Origin: Amyelois transitella
Lineage: Eukaryota; Arthropoda; Insecta; Lepidoptera; Pyralidae
DNA length: 64,000 bases
NCBI RefSeq assembly: GCF_032362555.1
Contig: NC_083514.1
Span: 1,597,001 to 1,661,000 of the forward strand
Direction: 5' to 3'
Of the stretch, positions 41,682 through 54,240 are shown in pieces; the stretch's first letter is position 1; each line of letters begins with the position of its first letter. The notes under the pieces are model-generated. The model had not been told where the DNA came from. It saw nothing but the letters and a program-made list of their open reading frames with translations, and searched no databases. The translations under genes were made by a program, and so were the position numbers.

Positions 41682-42021
41682 CTATGGTTGTTTCTACTCT
41701 CTTGTCAGAAGTGCATGGTCCTGATATTTTCTATGCAATCAATGTTGAAGATTTTGAAATTAACATCAAACCATAATACCCTAGGTGTAAAGAAAACACA
41801 CAGATGTTTGTGGAACAACAACTTTCCGAGGAAGTTCTGTTTGTTTTTGATTAAGCGAGCGATTATTCTGGAGGATTACCTCAAAATTTAAATAATCCAC
41901 GCAGACTATGATTGTCGTGTAAGGTAACGGGTGGGATTAAATGGGCGTTGAAGCATTTGTAAATGCCATTTTAATAGTTTCATATTTATTTAATGTGACT
42001 TAAACTTCATATATTTACCTT

Positions 42022-42130
42022 GCATGAAGAGTGTGGATGAAGCGAAAGAAGTATGCAGAGATCCCAGCAAGTGGAAAGATGAAGCCTCTGCTTATCCTTT
42101 AGGAAAACAGGCGTGGTTTTATGTAGGAAT
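42022..42130 (+). mobile_element. LINE-R 3' fragment
   Basis: 'GCATGAAGAGTGTGGATGAA' to 'GGCGTGGTTTTATGTAGG'; only the last ~30 codons and tail. Confidence 0.7.
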
Positions 42131-42207
42131 GAACTTTTAAAGATTTTGCCTGATACTTCATATGCGCAAAGAATTGTTTTCTCCAATTCAGTGGTAATGT
42201 TATTAAA

Positions 42208-42460
42208 TTTTTCTTCCTCCTGGCTTTAGTCCCGATTTCATCCTCACCGCTCTGGAGAGGAGCCCGGGGTATGCCTTGACCATGGATCCTGGATTGGGTG
42301 AGTGAGGTTTCTACACAAAGCTACTTCCATCTGACCTCCGCAACCTTTGCAGGGGAACTTAACATGTATTGAATTATATCGTTGCACATCCAGTTGCCTG
42401 AACGTGCAAGGTTTACTAACGATATTTTCTCTTACTGTAAGAGCATCGGTTAGTATTCAA
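42208..42460 (-). mobile_element. SINE-C body
   Basis: Reverse orientation of the copy at 39925, including 'GGTATGCCTTGACCATGGAT' and 'ATCCAGTTGCCTGAACGTGC'. Confidence 0.65.
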
Positions 42461-42715
42461 ACTATTGTACATAACTTCGGAATATTCCCATATTAATTAT
42501 AATTTGGTAAAAAAGTTACGTAGTAAGTACTATTTATAAGGTACTCAGAAGCCCATCCTAACTCCAAGGGCCAATGCTTCACCGAAGCTTTGTATAAGAG
42601 CTTTTGTCACGAGTGTCAATTGCCTACACTTAAAAAACTCTACTTAATGGTTACTTTGAGATAAATCTGACGTTGATAATTCATAGATTCATAGAAGAAT
42701 AAGCTTAATTAGTGC

Positions 42716-42968
42716 GTACATACATATAATCACGTCTATATATCTCTTGCAGGGTAGACAGAGCGAACAGTCATTAAAAGACTGGTAGGTCACGTTCGCC
42801 TGTTTGGCTTAATGATATAATTGAGATTCAAATAGTGACAGGTTGCTAGCCCATCGCCTAAAAGAAGAATACCAAGTTTATAAGCCCTTAGTCGCCTTTT
42901 ACTACGTCCATCGAACGAGATGGAGATGTTCTATTCTTTTATTTATCGGTGCCGGGAACCACACGGCT
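42716..42968 (-). mobile_element. SINE-A, near full length
   Basis: First of a row of same-orientation copies between 42.7 and 44.2 kb. Loss of 'TATCC' before 'CTTAGTCGCC'. Confidence 0.8.
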
Positions 42969-43151
42969 GTGATTAAATGTTCAGTTTGAAAATATTCCGT
43001 CAAGCGAACTCTGATTAGGTTGTTAGTTCGTTTAAGTATCGAAGCGACCAACCCGATACATACTTACATACTGAAAATCGATTGTAACACATCACAAATT
43101 AATGTTGAACTAGCATTGGCGCTTTGTAAAATGTTGCGTTTTTTAACATGC

Positions 43152-43412
43152 ATACATACATATGATCACGTCTTTATCCCTTACGGGGTAGACAGAGCCA
43201 ACAGTCTTGAAAAGACTGATAGGCCACGTTCAGCTGTTTGGCTTAATGATAGAATTGAGATTCAAATAGTGACGGGTTGCTAGCCCATCGCCTAAAAGAA
43301 GAATCCCAAGTTTATAAGCCTATCCCTTAGTCGCCTTTTACGACATCCATGGGAACGATATGGAGTGGTCCTATTCTTTTTTGTATTGGTGCCGGGAACC
43401 ACACGGCACTGC
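43152..43412 (-). mobile_element. SINE-A, full length
   Basis: Very close to the family consensus and bounded by a perfect 12-bp duplication TTTTTAACATGC (43140-43151 and 43413-43424). Likely a young insertion. Confidence 0.88.
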
Positions 43413-43445
43413 TTTTTAACATGCCGTGTAATTTTTTTTATATAA

Positions 43446-43535
43446 TACATACATATGGTCACGTCTATATCCCTTGCGGGGTAGACAGAGCCAATAGTCT
43501 TGAAAAGACTGTATGGCCACGTTCAGCTATTTTTT
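43446..43535 (-). mobile_element. SINE-A 3' fragment
   Basis: Tail to 'GCCACGTTCAGCTATTT', then cut off. Confidence 0.7.
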
Positions 43536-43554
43536 TATAATATACATAAATTCA

Positions 43555-44152
43555 CGCCTGGGGGCGTCGGTGGTCGAATCGGTAAGAAGCTTGCTTAAAA
43601 TGCGTGCTGCGCAGAAACACAGGTTCGAATCCCACCCCGGACCGGACCGGTACCAATGACTATTTTAGAAAGTTATGTTCATTATTTTGAAAACTAACCT
43701 ATGATCTTACGGTCAGGTATAACATCGTGAGGAAACCTGCACATTCAAGCAACTGAATGTGCTACCATGATCGATCCAATACGGGTTGGGTTTGCAAAGG
43801 TGTCGCTTCGTCTGAAAAACCTGATTCATCCAATCCAGGATTCATGGTCAAAGGCATACCCCGGGCTCCTCTCCAGGGTGGTGAGGATGCATATTTACAT
43901 ACATATGGTCACGTCTATATCCCTTACGGGGTAGACAGAGCTAACGGTCTTGAAAAGACTGACAGGCCACGCTCAGCTTTTTGGCTCGATGATAGAATTG
44001 ACATTCAAATAGTGACAAGTTGCTAGCCCATCGCCTTTGAAGAAGAATCCCAAGTTTATAAGCCTATCACTTAGTCGCCTTTTACGACATCCATGGGAAC
44101 GAGATGGAGTGGTCCTATTCTTTTTTGCGACCGAAACTAAAGTCAGGTGGAA
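43555..44152 (+). mobile_element. SINE-C with tRNA-like head, split by SINE-A
   Basis: Head 'GGTGGTCGAATCGGTAAGAA' and 'GGTTCGAATCCCACC' are A- and B-box-like. The body follows with 'CACATTCAAGCAACTGAATG' and 'GGCATACCCCGGGCTCCTCT'. It is interrupted after 'GGTGAGGATGC' (43890) and resumes at 44128 with 'GACCGAAACTAAAGTCAGGT'. Confidence 0.75.
43892..44127 (-). mobile_element. SINE-A nested in SINE-C
   Basis: Minus copy; its 5' end is truncated after 'CCTATTCTTTTTTGC', so the hairpin is missing. Only two or three bases (TGC) are shared at both junctions. Confidence 0.78.
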
Positions 44153-44392
44153 GAAGAAGCACTGCTTCTGTAACTTTTATATTTTGTGATCACATCCATG
44201 GTCAAACAATGGAATCAATTTACTGGTTTCATTGTGCCCATCTGCTTGCTCTTTGTTGTTCGATGAGTCATCACGCCTACCGAATAATGGAGAAAATTTC
44301 GAATAAATTATGAGGAAAATTTGAATGTTGTCTAAAATACAATTTACTAAGTATAGTAAGACGATAAAATGCCTTAGTTATGGAGCCATATG

Positions 44393-44857
44393 TTACTTGG
44401 ATACAAAGATACATATAGTCACGTTTATATAGACGTGACTATATGTATGTGTCACGTCTATATAGACGTGACTATATGTATGTGTCACGTCTATATAGAC
44501 GTGACTATATGTATGTTTGTATCCAAGTAACTGTAAGCCAAACAGCTGAACGTGGCCTTTCAGTCTTTTCAAGACTACTTCACAAGGGATATTCCTTTGC
44601 GAAGTAGAGCCTACAGTCTTAAAAAGACTGAAAGGCCACGTTCAGCTGTTTGGCTGAATAATATAATTGAGATTCAAATAGTGATAGGTTGCTGGCCCAT
44701 CGCCCAAAAGAAGAAACTAAATTTTATAAACCTATCCCTTAGTCAACTTTTAAGACATCCATGAGAAAGTGATAATTCCCGGCACCAATATTAAAAAATT
44801 GGACCACTCCAATTTTATTTATTGGTGCCGGGAACCACACGGCACATTTACTTGGAT
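44393..44857 (-). mobile_element. Rearranged SINE-A locus with nested inverted repeats
   Basis: A minus SINE-A lies between direct repeats TTACTTGGATAC (about 44393 and 44846). Inside: three tandem 36-bp units each holding the palindrome CACGTCTATATAGACGTG (about 44440-44515); an inverted copy of the target sequence (GTATCCAAGTAAC at 44517); about 45-bp inverted arms of the SINE 3' region around 44535-44655; and an inverted repeat of TCCCGGCACCAATA with TATTGGTGCCGGGA near 44776-44833. Confidence 0.75.
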
Positions 44858-45299
44858 ACTATACTATATAGTATTTACCATCAACTTGACTTTCGCCTTG
44901 ACTTATTTAGTCATCATACTTAGATTAGTCACCGTAATCTAGATCTTAGAAAAACCTATAAAAAAATTTTGTAGTGTTCTTTTTTGCCACGACAAAGAAT
45001 TTTCTCCTTAACAGCAAAGTACAGACAGACGTCTCCCGTTCTCGATTAGTTCGGTGTTGCAGTTTTAATGTCATTCTAAATTAGACCTATTTGCGTCTGA
45101 CTAGACCTCGTAATTGACTAAGGAGTAACAGACGAACACGTTTACTTTAAATACTTTTTAAATAACGGCTTGTATGATTATATTAATGTGGTAACGATCG
45201 GTGTAACCCGGTTGAAACGTCAGGGAAAAACGGACAAATAAAGCTCTCTGTCAGACAAAATGGTTGACTGGTAGATAATGCTTCTAGCATTAAGTCCGC

Positions 45300-45640
45300 C
45301 AATTGTGCTATACATTTTAGTTATAGGGTGCTAGCTCGCCCAAAATAAGAATCCCAATTAAGACATCCATGGGAAAGAGAAGGAGTGTTCCTATTCTTTT
45401 TTGTATTGGTGCCGGGAACCCCACGGTCCTACATTATTATCACGTCTTTATCTCTTATTATTTGGCTTAATCTCAATTCTATCATTAAGCCAAATAACTG
45501 AACGTGGCTATTCAGTCTTTTCAAGACTGTTGGCTTGCTCTTTGGGTTGTCACCGGGTAGACAGAGCTAACAATAAGTGTCACTAAGACTGATAGCCCAC
45601 GTTCCGCTGTATGGCTAAATGTTGGAATTGAGAATTGAGA
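45300..45640. mobile_element. Three SINE-A fragments, alternating orientation
   Basis: 45300-45428 minus 5' half with hairpin. 45465-45535 plus fragment ('CATTAAGCCAAATAACTGAA'). 45556-45640 minus 3' fragment. Confidence 0.6.
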
Positions 45641-45776
45641 GAATTGTCAATTGTCCCGTTTTTGATGTTTTTTTATTTTTTGTTACAATCGGCGAAATAA
45701 TAGTAGAACGTGGCAAATGTAACATATTTGTTAAATAAATGATCAATAATACAAATTTATACAGAAAAATCTAATC

Positions 45777-46012
45777 CCAACTAATATTATAAATACAAAA
45801 GTAAGTTTATTTGTTTGACGGGCCGGACGACCACTTCACGGGCTACCTCGTATATTTGCGAAAAACCTTTAATCCTTTTTTAGTGGCGCTAAATTCTTCG
45901 CTTTTTATAGTTGGCATTTGATTCGTTGTTTTTTGTAGGTAGTCCTAATTTCGTCGTTGGTAGATGGCGCTGGATTCACTCGGGCGAGGCCACGGGAAGA
46001 AGCTGGTAAGTG
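45777..46012 (+). mobile_element. Helitron/MITE-like repeat
   Basis: Starts 'CCAACTAATATTATAAATAC' and ends near 'CACTCGGGCGAGGCCACGGG'. Related pieces are at 55800-55890 and 56100-56140. The start shares the 'CTAATATTATAAA' motif with HEL1 and HEL2. Confidence 0.45.
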
Positions 46013-46332
46013 TACGAATCTACGCGTACTTACGTGTTACATATTTGTTAAATAAATGATGGCCAATACAAGTTTATAAAGAAAATGTCTGAGATAATGA
46101 TCCTGAAATAATGACGGCCATTAAAACATCTCCAACTCTGAGACAAATGACCGCTATTCACTTTGTATTTTCTTTTAACAAATAAATATCACTGATGGAG
46201 TCATTAGTTATTCTCCATTTCGCGTTGAAATTCAATATTTTGTTATTTGTCATTGTGAAAACAAAGATGATTCACATTTTTTGGATCCTCTTAATAAAAA
46301 CACGATTTCTTATCAATATGTAGTATGTATGT

Positions 46333-46524
46333 CCGCGTGGAATCAATCCCGCGGGAACTCCAGGATAAAAAGTAGCCTATAGGTATGTTATTCTGGGTCT
46401 TCAGCTACCTACATACCAAATTTCATCGTAATCGGTTCAGTAGTTTTTGCGTGAAAGAGTAACAAACATCCATACTGACATCCTGACATACTCACAAACT
46501 TTCGTATTTATAATATTAGTAGGA
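46333..46524 (-). mobile_element. HEL2 Helitron-like element
   Basis: Close match to 18530-18733 and 51188-51394 ('CATCGTAATCGGTTCAGTAG'). The CTAG-bearing 3' end is truncated at 'TCCGCGTGG'. Confidence 0.65.
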
Positions 46525-46644
46525 TAGTAGGATTCATATAATTAGAAGTAAAACTAATAATTCCGAAATTTAAGGTTGAAACTTTATTAACCTTATGTCA
46601 TTAACCGTTTAGTATTTTAGCTCCAAAAAAGAAAAGATAAATAC

Positions 46645-46895
46645 CTACACATAATCACGTCTGTATCCTTTGGGGGTAGACACAGCCAACAGTCTAGAAA
46701 AGACTGATAGGCCACATTCAACTGTTTGATTAAACGAAAAAATTGAGATTCAAATAGTGACAGGTTGCTTGCCCATCGCCTAAAGGAAAAATCCCAAGTT
46801 TATAAGCCTATTCCTTAATCGCTATTTACAACATCCATGGGAAAGAGATGGTGAGGTCCTTTTTTCTTTTGATGCCACCGGAAACCACACGGCAA
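46645..46895 (-). mobile_element. SINE-A
   Basis: Minus, near full length; the hairpin segment is altered to 'GATGCCACCGGAAACC'. Confidence 0.75.
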
Positions 46896-47269
46896 AAATA
46901 TATAACTAAACTATAAGCTTAATTAAATTTCGCATAAAAGGATAATCCTAAATTAATATAGCCTATTTTTATCTTCAATTATTATTATTATTGTGTCATA
47001 TATAGGTACATACGACACAACAATACGTCGCACGTAGCTTTATATGAAAACGGATGCAGTTTCAGTGTTAGGGTTTAGGAATCCTAATTATCTCATAACC
47101 AGCCCTTGTGGGCAAAGCGTGCCATACCAGCCATGTTTGTCATACCCGCCTGTACTTCTGTGGTATTGTCATATAGCGCGATATGTAGATGAACAAACAT
47201 ACTTGCATTCATAAAAAATAATGGTTAATCAGTTGCCTCTCCATGTCCTTTTATTTTTATTCGTTTTTA

Positions 47270-47394
47270 AACATACATACATACATACATAAAATAATAC
47301 ATAAAGCGCCTCTTTCCCGGAGGGGTAGGCAGAGACTACATCTTTCCACTTGCCACGATCTCTGCATACTTCCTTCGCTTCATCCACATTCATG
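47270..47394 (-). mobile_element. LINE-R 3' fragment
   Basis: (TACA)n tail, then 'CCTCTTTCCCGGAGGGGTAG' to 'CTTCATCCACATTCATGAC', ending exactly where the AT repeat begins. Confidence 0.75.
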
Positions 47395-48054
<660 letters not shown>

Positions 48055-48400
48055 TTATATATATAATCACGTATTTATCCCTTACGGGGGGGTTACAGAG
48101 CCAACAATCCTGAATAGTACGGATAAAATATATCTACCTCATTGTACCGACTCTATAATTTGACTATAAATTGTGTGTGACTTGTAATGCTTTAGATTTG
48201 TTTTATGTTTGTAACGATTTTGTTAAACTATATTAAGGTACACATGAGATGGGAAGTGAAAGAAGTAAAAAAGAAGAACTGGAAAAAAACTAATATAGTG
48301 TTCTGATCCCAAGTAAAGACAGAAGTAAAAAAGAAGAAAGAAGTGGAAAAAAACTAACATACTGTGCCGAACTCACGTAAAAAGTGGGAAAAGGTTACGC
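48055..48400 (+). mobile_element. SINE-A trace and LINE C-terminal fragment
   Basis: 48058-48115 is a minus SINE-A 3' fragment. 48240-48400 holds two short copies of 'GAAGTAAAAAAGAAGAA' and then 'CATACTGTGCCGAACTCACG', the same LINE end as at 15768-15910, in plus orientation. Confidence 0.5.
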
Positions 48401-48414
48401 CAAATAAATAAATA

Positions 48415-48650
48415 AATATATACGGGACAAATTACACTGATTGAGTTAGCTTCGATGTAAGTTCGAAACTTGTGTTACGAGATACTAACTCAACGATACT
48501 ATATTTTATAATAAATACTTATTTAGATAAACATCCAAGACCCAGGCCAATCAGAACAAGTTCTTTTCTCATCATGCCCTGACCGGGATTCGAACCAAGG
48601 ACCTCCGGTGTAACAGACAAGCGTACTACCGCTGAACCACAGAGGCCGTC
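48415..48650 (-). mobile_element. SINE-B, full length
   Basis: Minus copy; the A box is changed to 'TGGTTCAGCGGTAGTACGC'. Confidence 0.8.
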
Positions 48651-49035
48651 AAAAGAATATAGAGAAATAAAGAAGATGTATACACACTCCAGTAAATAAA
48701 TCTTTTCATTCTTTTATTTTTTTAGATAAAAATGTAATACTTCCCCGCCTTTGATTGATGATTTCCAGTGGATTCACAACAAAGCGAATTAATTTAAACA
48801 CTGATAAATTATGCATGAATTTATTAAAATCAAAACGTTAAGCAGATTACAATTGGTAATTTGCTAGAATATGGTAATTTAACACGCAAGGGAACTTGGC
48901 GGTAACGGAGCGAAGTGACTTACTTATTTTCAACTTGGGTCTCCTGTGACGTATAAATTTGAAAGTACAGACACTTGCAAAACACCATGTACACTTTTTT
49001 TTAGCATCAGTGCCTAATGTTGTAACAGGTTGCAA

Positions 49036-49176
49036 AAAGTTGTGACAGGTTGCTAGCCCATCGTCTAAAAGTAGAACCCCAAGTTTATAAGCCTTAGTCG
49101 CCTTTTACGACATCCATGGGAAAAAGAAGTAGTGGTCCAATCCTGTTTTTTATTGGTGCCGGGAACCACACGACAC
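49036..49176 (-). mobile_element. SINE-A 5' half
   Basis: Hairpin at right, ends at the 'GTGACAGGTTGCTAGCC' landmark. Confidence 0.75.
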
Positions 49177-49255
49177 TAAGCCTTATACCTTGAAAGTAAA
49201 AAGTGATTTACCTTTGCCATTACCAGATTAGGTATATATGAGATTGTAAATTAAG

Positions 49256-49819
49256 ATACCATGAGTTATTTGAACTATAAGTGGCGAGAGGCTGTTGTTT
49301 CTGAGATACAAGCATCTGCTTAGTTCAGACACCAGTCTCTCAGATTCTTAACTATGTAATGTACTTACTACTTAAGATTTAAATAAAATATTTGATTTGA
49401 TTTTGACTTGACTAGATATTGAACACGGGACTCTAAAATCACAGGCGAAAACGTTGCAACTGTGTGAATCGGCAAACAAATACAAAACGCAAAAAAAAAT
49501 TACATTTTTCTCTATCTGCAAAGCAAACATTCGATAAATCTATTCTCAATGGGAACCTATTTTACCATAAATTGCTTGCTTTATTAAAAGTTACCCAGAG
49601 ACCGAAGAGTACTGTTCTCGACTTCTAATGACATCAATGAGGGCTTTCGAATGAAAGCGGAAAATATTCTTTGATTCGGTTTATTAGCGGCTATTCAGCG
49701 GATTTATTTAAGCCGGAGTTGAAGAAAAAATAAAAATACTTACCTATCTACAGAATTGTGGGGCGCTATTTTTGAACTGTACGACTATAGTAGAATTGAA
49801 ATAGGCGGAAGTGAACATA
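49256..49819 (+). repeat. 564-bp direct duplication, copy 2
   Basis: See copy 1. Here the left flank is unique sequence, not the AT repeat, and the right flank is followed by SINE-A pieces. Confidence 0.9.
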
Positions 49820-49859
49820 CGAGTTGTTGTCGTTCGACACGAAATTGAAACAGCAACTT

Positions 49860-50155
49860 GTCATTAAGCCAAGCAGCTGAACGTGGCCTATCAGTCTTTT
49901 GAAGACTGTTGGCTCTGTCTACCCCGCACGGGATATAGACGTGATCAAATGTATGTACTAGAAGAGTCGCCTTTTTAGTTTTAAGGGACAGCCGTATAAA
50001 CTTGAGATTCTTCTTTTAGGCGATGGGCTAGCAACCTGTCACTATTTGATATTCAATCTATTATTAAGCCTTACAGAACGTGGTATATTGGTCTTTTTGA
50101 GACTGTTGGCTCTGTCTACCCCACAAGGGATATAGACGTGATTATATGTATGTTA
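49860..50155 (+). mobile_element. Two SINE-A fragments head to tail
   Basis: 49860-49955 (3' part with tail) and 49975-50155 (body and tail), both plus. Confidence 0.7.
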
Positions 50156-50162
50156 GAAGAGT

Positions 50163-50313
50163 CTGAATGGAAACGGTGGAGTGGGAAGGGCTAAACGAAC
50201 GTACCTTAATCAAATCAGGCACGTCATGGTTTAGTGGTCAAGTCAAATAAAGAGTACCTGAAGAGCTTGCATAAAAAGAGTAATGAATCTGCATGAAACG
50301 AAATAAGTATGCG
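50163..50313 (+). mobile_element. LINE-R fragment
   Basis: 'GGAGTGGGAAGGGCTAAACG' to 'GAAATAAGTATGCG', decayed coding sequence. Confidence 0.6.
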
Positions 50314-50679
50314 TTTCGTGATATAATATTAGATTTGATAGGTACAATAAATTCGTTTTGGATTAATTCATCAAAATAGGTCCCTTAGTTGAACAAGTTA
50401 ACAAGTTATTCCGCTCCGTGTAGAGAACGTACCTGCTCTCCGAATAATATTTATTGGATTTTTCCTATATAAATTCCTTTTTATTCATTAATATGCTATT
50501 CATTGCGGGTTATTGTGTGTGCTTGTTACGCGGTTACAATAGAAAAAAGGCTTTGGTGAATAAAGATTATTTATAAAGAAAATTCTATTGAAAATATTTG
50601 ATTAGGCACATAATAAGAAAAGATTATGATTTATTGGGAAATTGGGAAACTCAATAAAATTATAATATACATTTTGATG

Positions 50680-50870
50680 TATACTGAGGGATAGATCTAT
50701 AAACTTGGGATTATTCTTATAGGCGACGAGCAAGCAACCTGTCACTATATGAATGATCTCAATTTTATCATTAAGCTAAACAGCTGAACGTGGCCTATTA
50801 GTCTTCTCGAGACTGTTAGCTCTGTCTACCTCGCAAAGGATTTAGACGTGACTATATGTATGTACATAAA
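50680..50870 (+). mobile_element. SINE-A, 5'-truncated
   Basis: 'GAGGGATAGATCTATAAACT' to 'GTGACTATATGTATGTAC'. Confidence 0.72.
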
Positions 50871-51187
50871 CTGAATTATTTTGAAAATTTTCATTTTGCC
50901 TCCTCGACTTTTCGAATTTTTTGGGTATGCCCAAAAAATTAAAAGAAATCAGGATTTTAAGTAACAAGTAACACTTTTTAAATGTAGGTATGTATCCTGT
51001 ATGTACGTCACTCATACGTTATTGCCGTCATTTCCCGAATTTGTAACAGGACTTTGATCAATCACTAATACGTAACATTTTCAATCCAAAAAATGGTTCA
51101 AAAGATGACCAAACGAAACCTTGCGTCCATGAATTTGTTTAATCCCCATTCATGCCTACAAAAACTTCTCTTAATTCAAATGGTGAG

Positions 51188-51394
51188 GAAACTTTGTTCA
51201 CAAATTTTGTGAGTATGTCAGGATATCAGTATGGATGTTTGTTACTTTTTCACCCAAAACTACTGAACCGATTACGATGAAATTTGGTAAGTAGGTAACT
51301 GAAGACCCAGAATAACATATAGGCTACTTTTTATCCCGGAGTTCCCGCGAGATTGATAGGGTTTCCATGCGGACGAAGTCGCGGGCGGCCTCTA
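51188..51394 (+). mobile_element. HEL2 Helitron-like element, 3' end intact
   Basis: Ends in 'GCGGACGAAGTCGCGGGCGG' followed by CCTCTAG, then T: a hairpin shortly before CTAG. Confidence 0.68.
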
Positions 51395-52550
51395 GTATAG
51401 AAATAAATGTTTTTCTTGTAGGTATGATATGTATCTGCCTGATATTGGGGTACATCGATGCTTACCATTAACATAATTATTGTTTGTTTGTTTGAAAACT
51501 CTTTATTGCACATAAAAATAAATATAACAAACAAAACAGTTATTGGATTTAGAAGAATATGTACAATGGCGGACATATCCCTTACCTTACTATTTATTTT
51601 TATCAGTGTTTACTTGAGACCATTAAAAAGAACAAGAGACGGCCACCTAAGTAATTCATCTATATTTTCATACAAACCTTTTTTAATCGATTAAAATCAA
51701 AATCAGAAATCTTCTGGCGTTTCTATATTTTTTACATAGGCCAAGTTATCGGCGGCCTTGTTCCATAATTCACCCTGATGCCCGAGTGTAGGAAAAATTA
51801 TGTGTAAGTGTGAAACTTTGGAATTGGGCTCTGTCGTGACAAACAGTAGCTCGCGTGCGAGAAAAATGTTCGGGAATCGTGATTGCTGGTTACTTCGTTT
51901 TTGCCGGCACCAATGTAGGTAGGTACCTATGTATTTTTAAAGTATTATAATAGACTAAGCAGGTGCAATTTGTGTCCTTTACCATTTTTTTAACCCACTT
52001 AAAAATAGGAGGTTCTCAATCTCGGCGGATTATTTTTGTTTTATGTAGGTAGGTATGTTTCAAGGGACATTGGAAATTTGGTTTGAGTTCAAGATGTTGA
52101 AATTACATTATTTGAGCTCATAATAAAAATACATTTTGGGCAACGAGATTACCAGCTTTTATAAATATCTCTAAGTGAGTCAACAAAAACAACTAAAACC
52201 TGTTAGAAAGCCTTATTGCGATTAAAATTACCTATTATATTTTCGTCGAATTCCGAAGGTGCTCGAGAAATAATCAGGAACGAGAAATTTAATTAATTAA
52301 CGTGAACTTTTGATCTCTTAATGGCTGGGTTTAATATTACATGAATTGAAATTATTAGCCCTAATTATTTCTTAATTAATAAATCGAGAAGAGGTCGGAA
52401 ATAGTTCTTAGATAACCTGGCGTAGGTATCTAGGATATTTTTTGTTAAATATTTTAATCAGTAAATACAAAAATAAATAATTGTAAAAGCATATTTGGGA
52501 ATCTTACATGGAGTCACTTAGTACGTACGCAAATATAAATAGCTAAAACA
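51395..52550. other. No gene seen
   Basis: 51500-51570 holds a family J LINE end. The rest is AT-rich without frames or repeats I can name. Confidence 0.4.
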
Positions 52551-52554
52551 TTAA

Positions 52555-52935
52555 CCGTGTGGTTCCCGGTACTTTAGAATAGGATCAGTCCATATTTTTC
52601 CTACTCCCACGGATGTGAGGCGATTAAGGGAAAGGCTAATAAACTTTGGATTCATCTTGTAGGCCATGGGCTAGCACCTATTTAAATTTAAATTCTATCG
52701 TTAAGTTGGGCATTGCCTTTCAGTATTTTTAAGACTGTTCGCTCTTTCTAAGGGATATAGACGTGATGATATGTATGTATGTGCATGTTTGACCATGTTT
52801 CTCATGGGAAAGGCTAATTGACTTGAGATTACTATCTCAATCATAATTCCATCATTAATTCATACAGCTGGCGTGGTCTTTAAGTTTTTTCAAGTCTGTG
52901 GCTCTGCATACTCCGCAAAGTATAATAAACGTAAC
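52555..52935 (+). mobile_element. Two degraded SINE-A copies in tandem
   Basis: 52555-52775 has hairpin and tail. 52798-52935 is a second, strongly mutated copy in the same orientation. Confidence 0.6.
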
Positions 52936-54150
52936 ATGAAACCTGTAGGTTAAGCAAAATTAAAAGTGGATGAAAATAAGTACAAATATCTCTTCAAATT
53001 ATAGCTTATCTTTCATTGTGGTAACAGATTTCAGTACATAGGTTTTAAGGTGACCTGCTTTGTGCAGTCACAAAAGGGAAGAGCGGCTAAAATGGTCGCA
53101 TTCAAAGGTCTTTACAAAATGGACGGCCTTTGGCCTTTGACGGGCACTGGCTCCCAAACTTTATTGCTTTGCTTCTTTTTTTTCACTTAAATAAGTTTTT
53201 TTTGTCATCGGCTTTTGCAAGTGAAAGAGTTGGTGAAATATATAACCTTTGTGTGAAAGCCTGTCTGTTTGTACCGCCTTTGGACCTACTTGACTAGTTT
53301 TAATCAAACTTGAGCAACTAACAGGGTTCATTTGATTTGAACACCTGTCAATTCGAAGACGCAGAGTAACTTTATACTTTGTTTTGAAGTGCTAGCATGA
53401 TTTGATTATAAAACAAATTTGATTATAAGCTTTTAGTATAAATATATATAAATGTCATTATACTATTTATAAATACTACAGGTATTAAACGCGCTCGAAA
53501 CTTACCATCTTGAACGTTATGTTACAATGATATGTGGTCACCGAAAACTAAGTTCGCGTTATACATGTTGCGTTTATAAATAGTTTATTGCAACGAAAAA
53601 GTTTAAAATCAATTAAACTTCATTAATACCTTGTATCTTATTTTGAAAAATGAATCTTTTTCTATAAAAGATGACACTGTCTGAATGATTGACTGATATA
53701 AACGCGGATCTTGAAATATGGATGTAGGTTCCATATGAGGCAACGAGTATAAATTAATAACAAATTCGCGAGAACAGAAATTAACGGTGTTTTCATTTTA
53801 CGCCTTCGAAATAGTGGGCGTAATCAAGTATGTAATTACATCATGTTGCGGTTAAATTTGAAACTGACAACAGTTTGAACGACTCTGGTTTCAGCTCGGT
53901 AGTATAAAATAGGTGATAAATAGAAGGTGTTGCAAACCGCAATGTCCTGAGCGAACTACAACCTTCAGACGATGTTTAGGATAGATTTGGCTCTGAAAAG
54001 ATTAGTTTCTATTTGTGTTGTTGACTGATTGCTACATAAAATGCATTTTATTTTATTTTATTTTTATTATAAAGTTAAATCACGGTTGGAGTCAAAAATA
54101 TTTACGGTTTAAATGAAAACTACTTAAAAACAGTATAAATAATAATAAAT
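52936..54150. other. No gene seen; one MITE relative
   Basis: 53455-53590 is related to the hairpin MITE at 1690-1800 ('ACAATGATATGTGGTCACCG'). 53040-53150 has short repeats of 'GGCCTTT'. Nothing coding. Confidence 0.4.
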
Positions 54151-54154
54151 AAAT

Positions 54155-54240
54155 ATATAAGGGACAAATAACACAGATTGATTAGCCTCTAAGTAAGTTC
54201 GAGACATGTGTTACGAGATACTTCTCAACGATACTATATC
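54155..54240 (-). mobile_element. SINE-B tail fragment
   Basis: 'GGGACAAATAACACAGATTG' to 'CTCAACGATACTATATC'. Confidence 0.65.

Noticed and set aside
43020..43283. Open frames containing C-G-V-D-R-A-N-S-L-E-K-T (also 4647, 19593, 43349, 43757 and others) as a protein family
   Set aside because: They are translations of SINE-A 3' ends in minus orientation. The repeat is non-coding and the frame is open only by chance.
44405..44515. CRISPR-like array
   Set aside because: The three units are directly adjacent palindromes derived from SINE-A ends, with no spacers, in a eukaryotic context.
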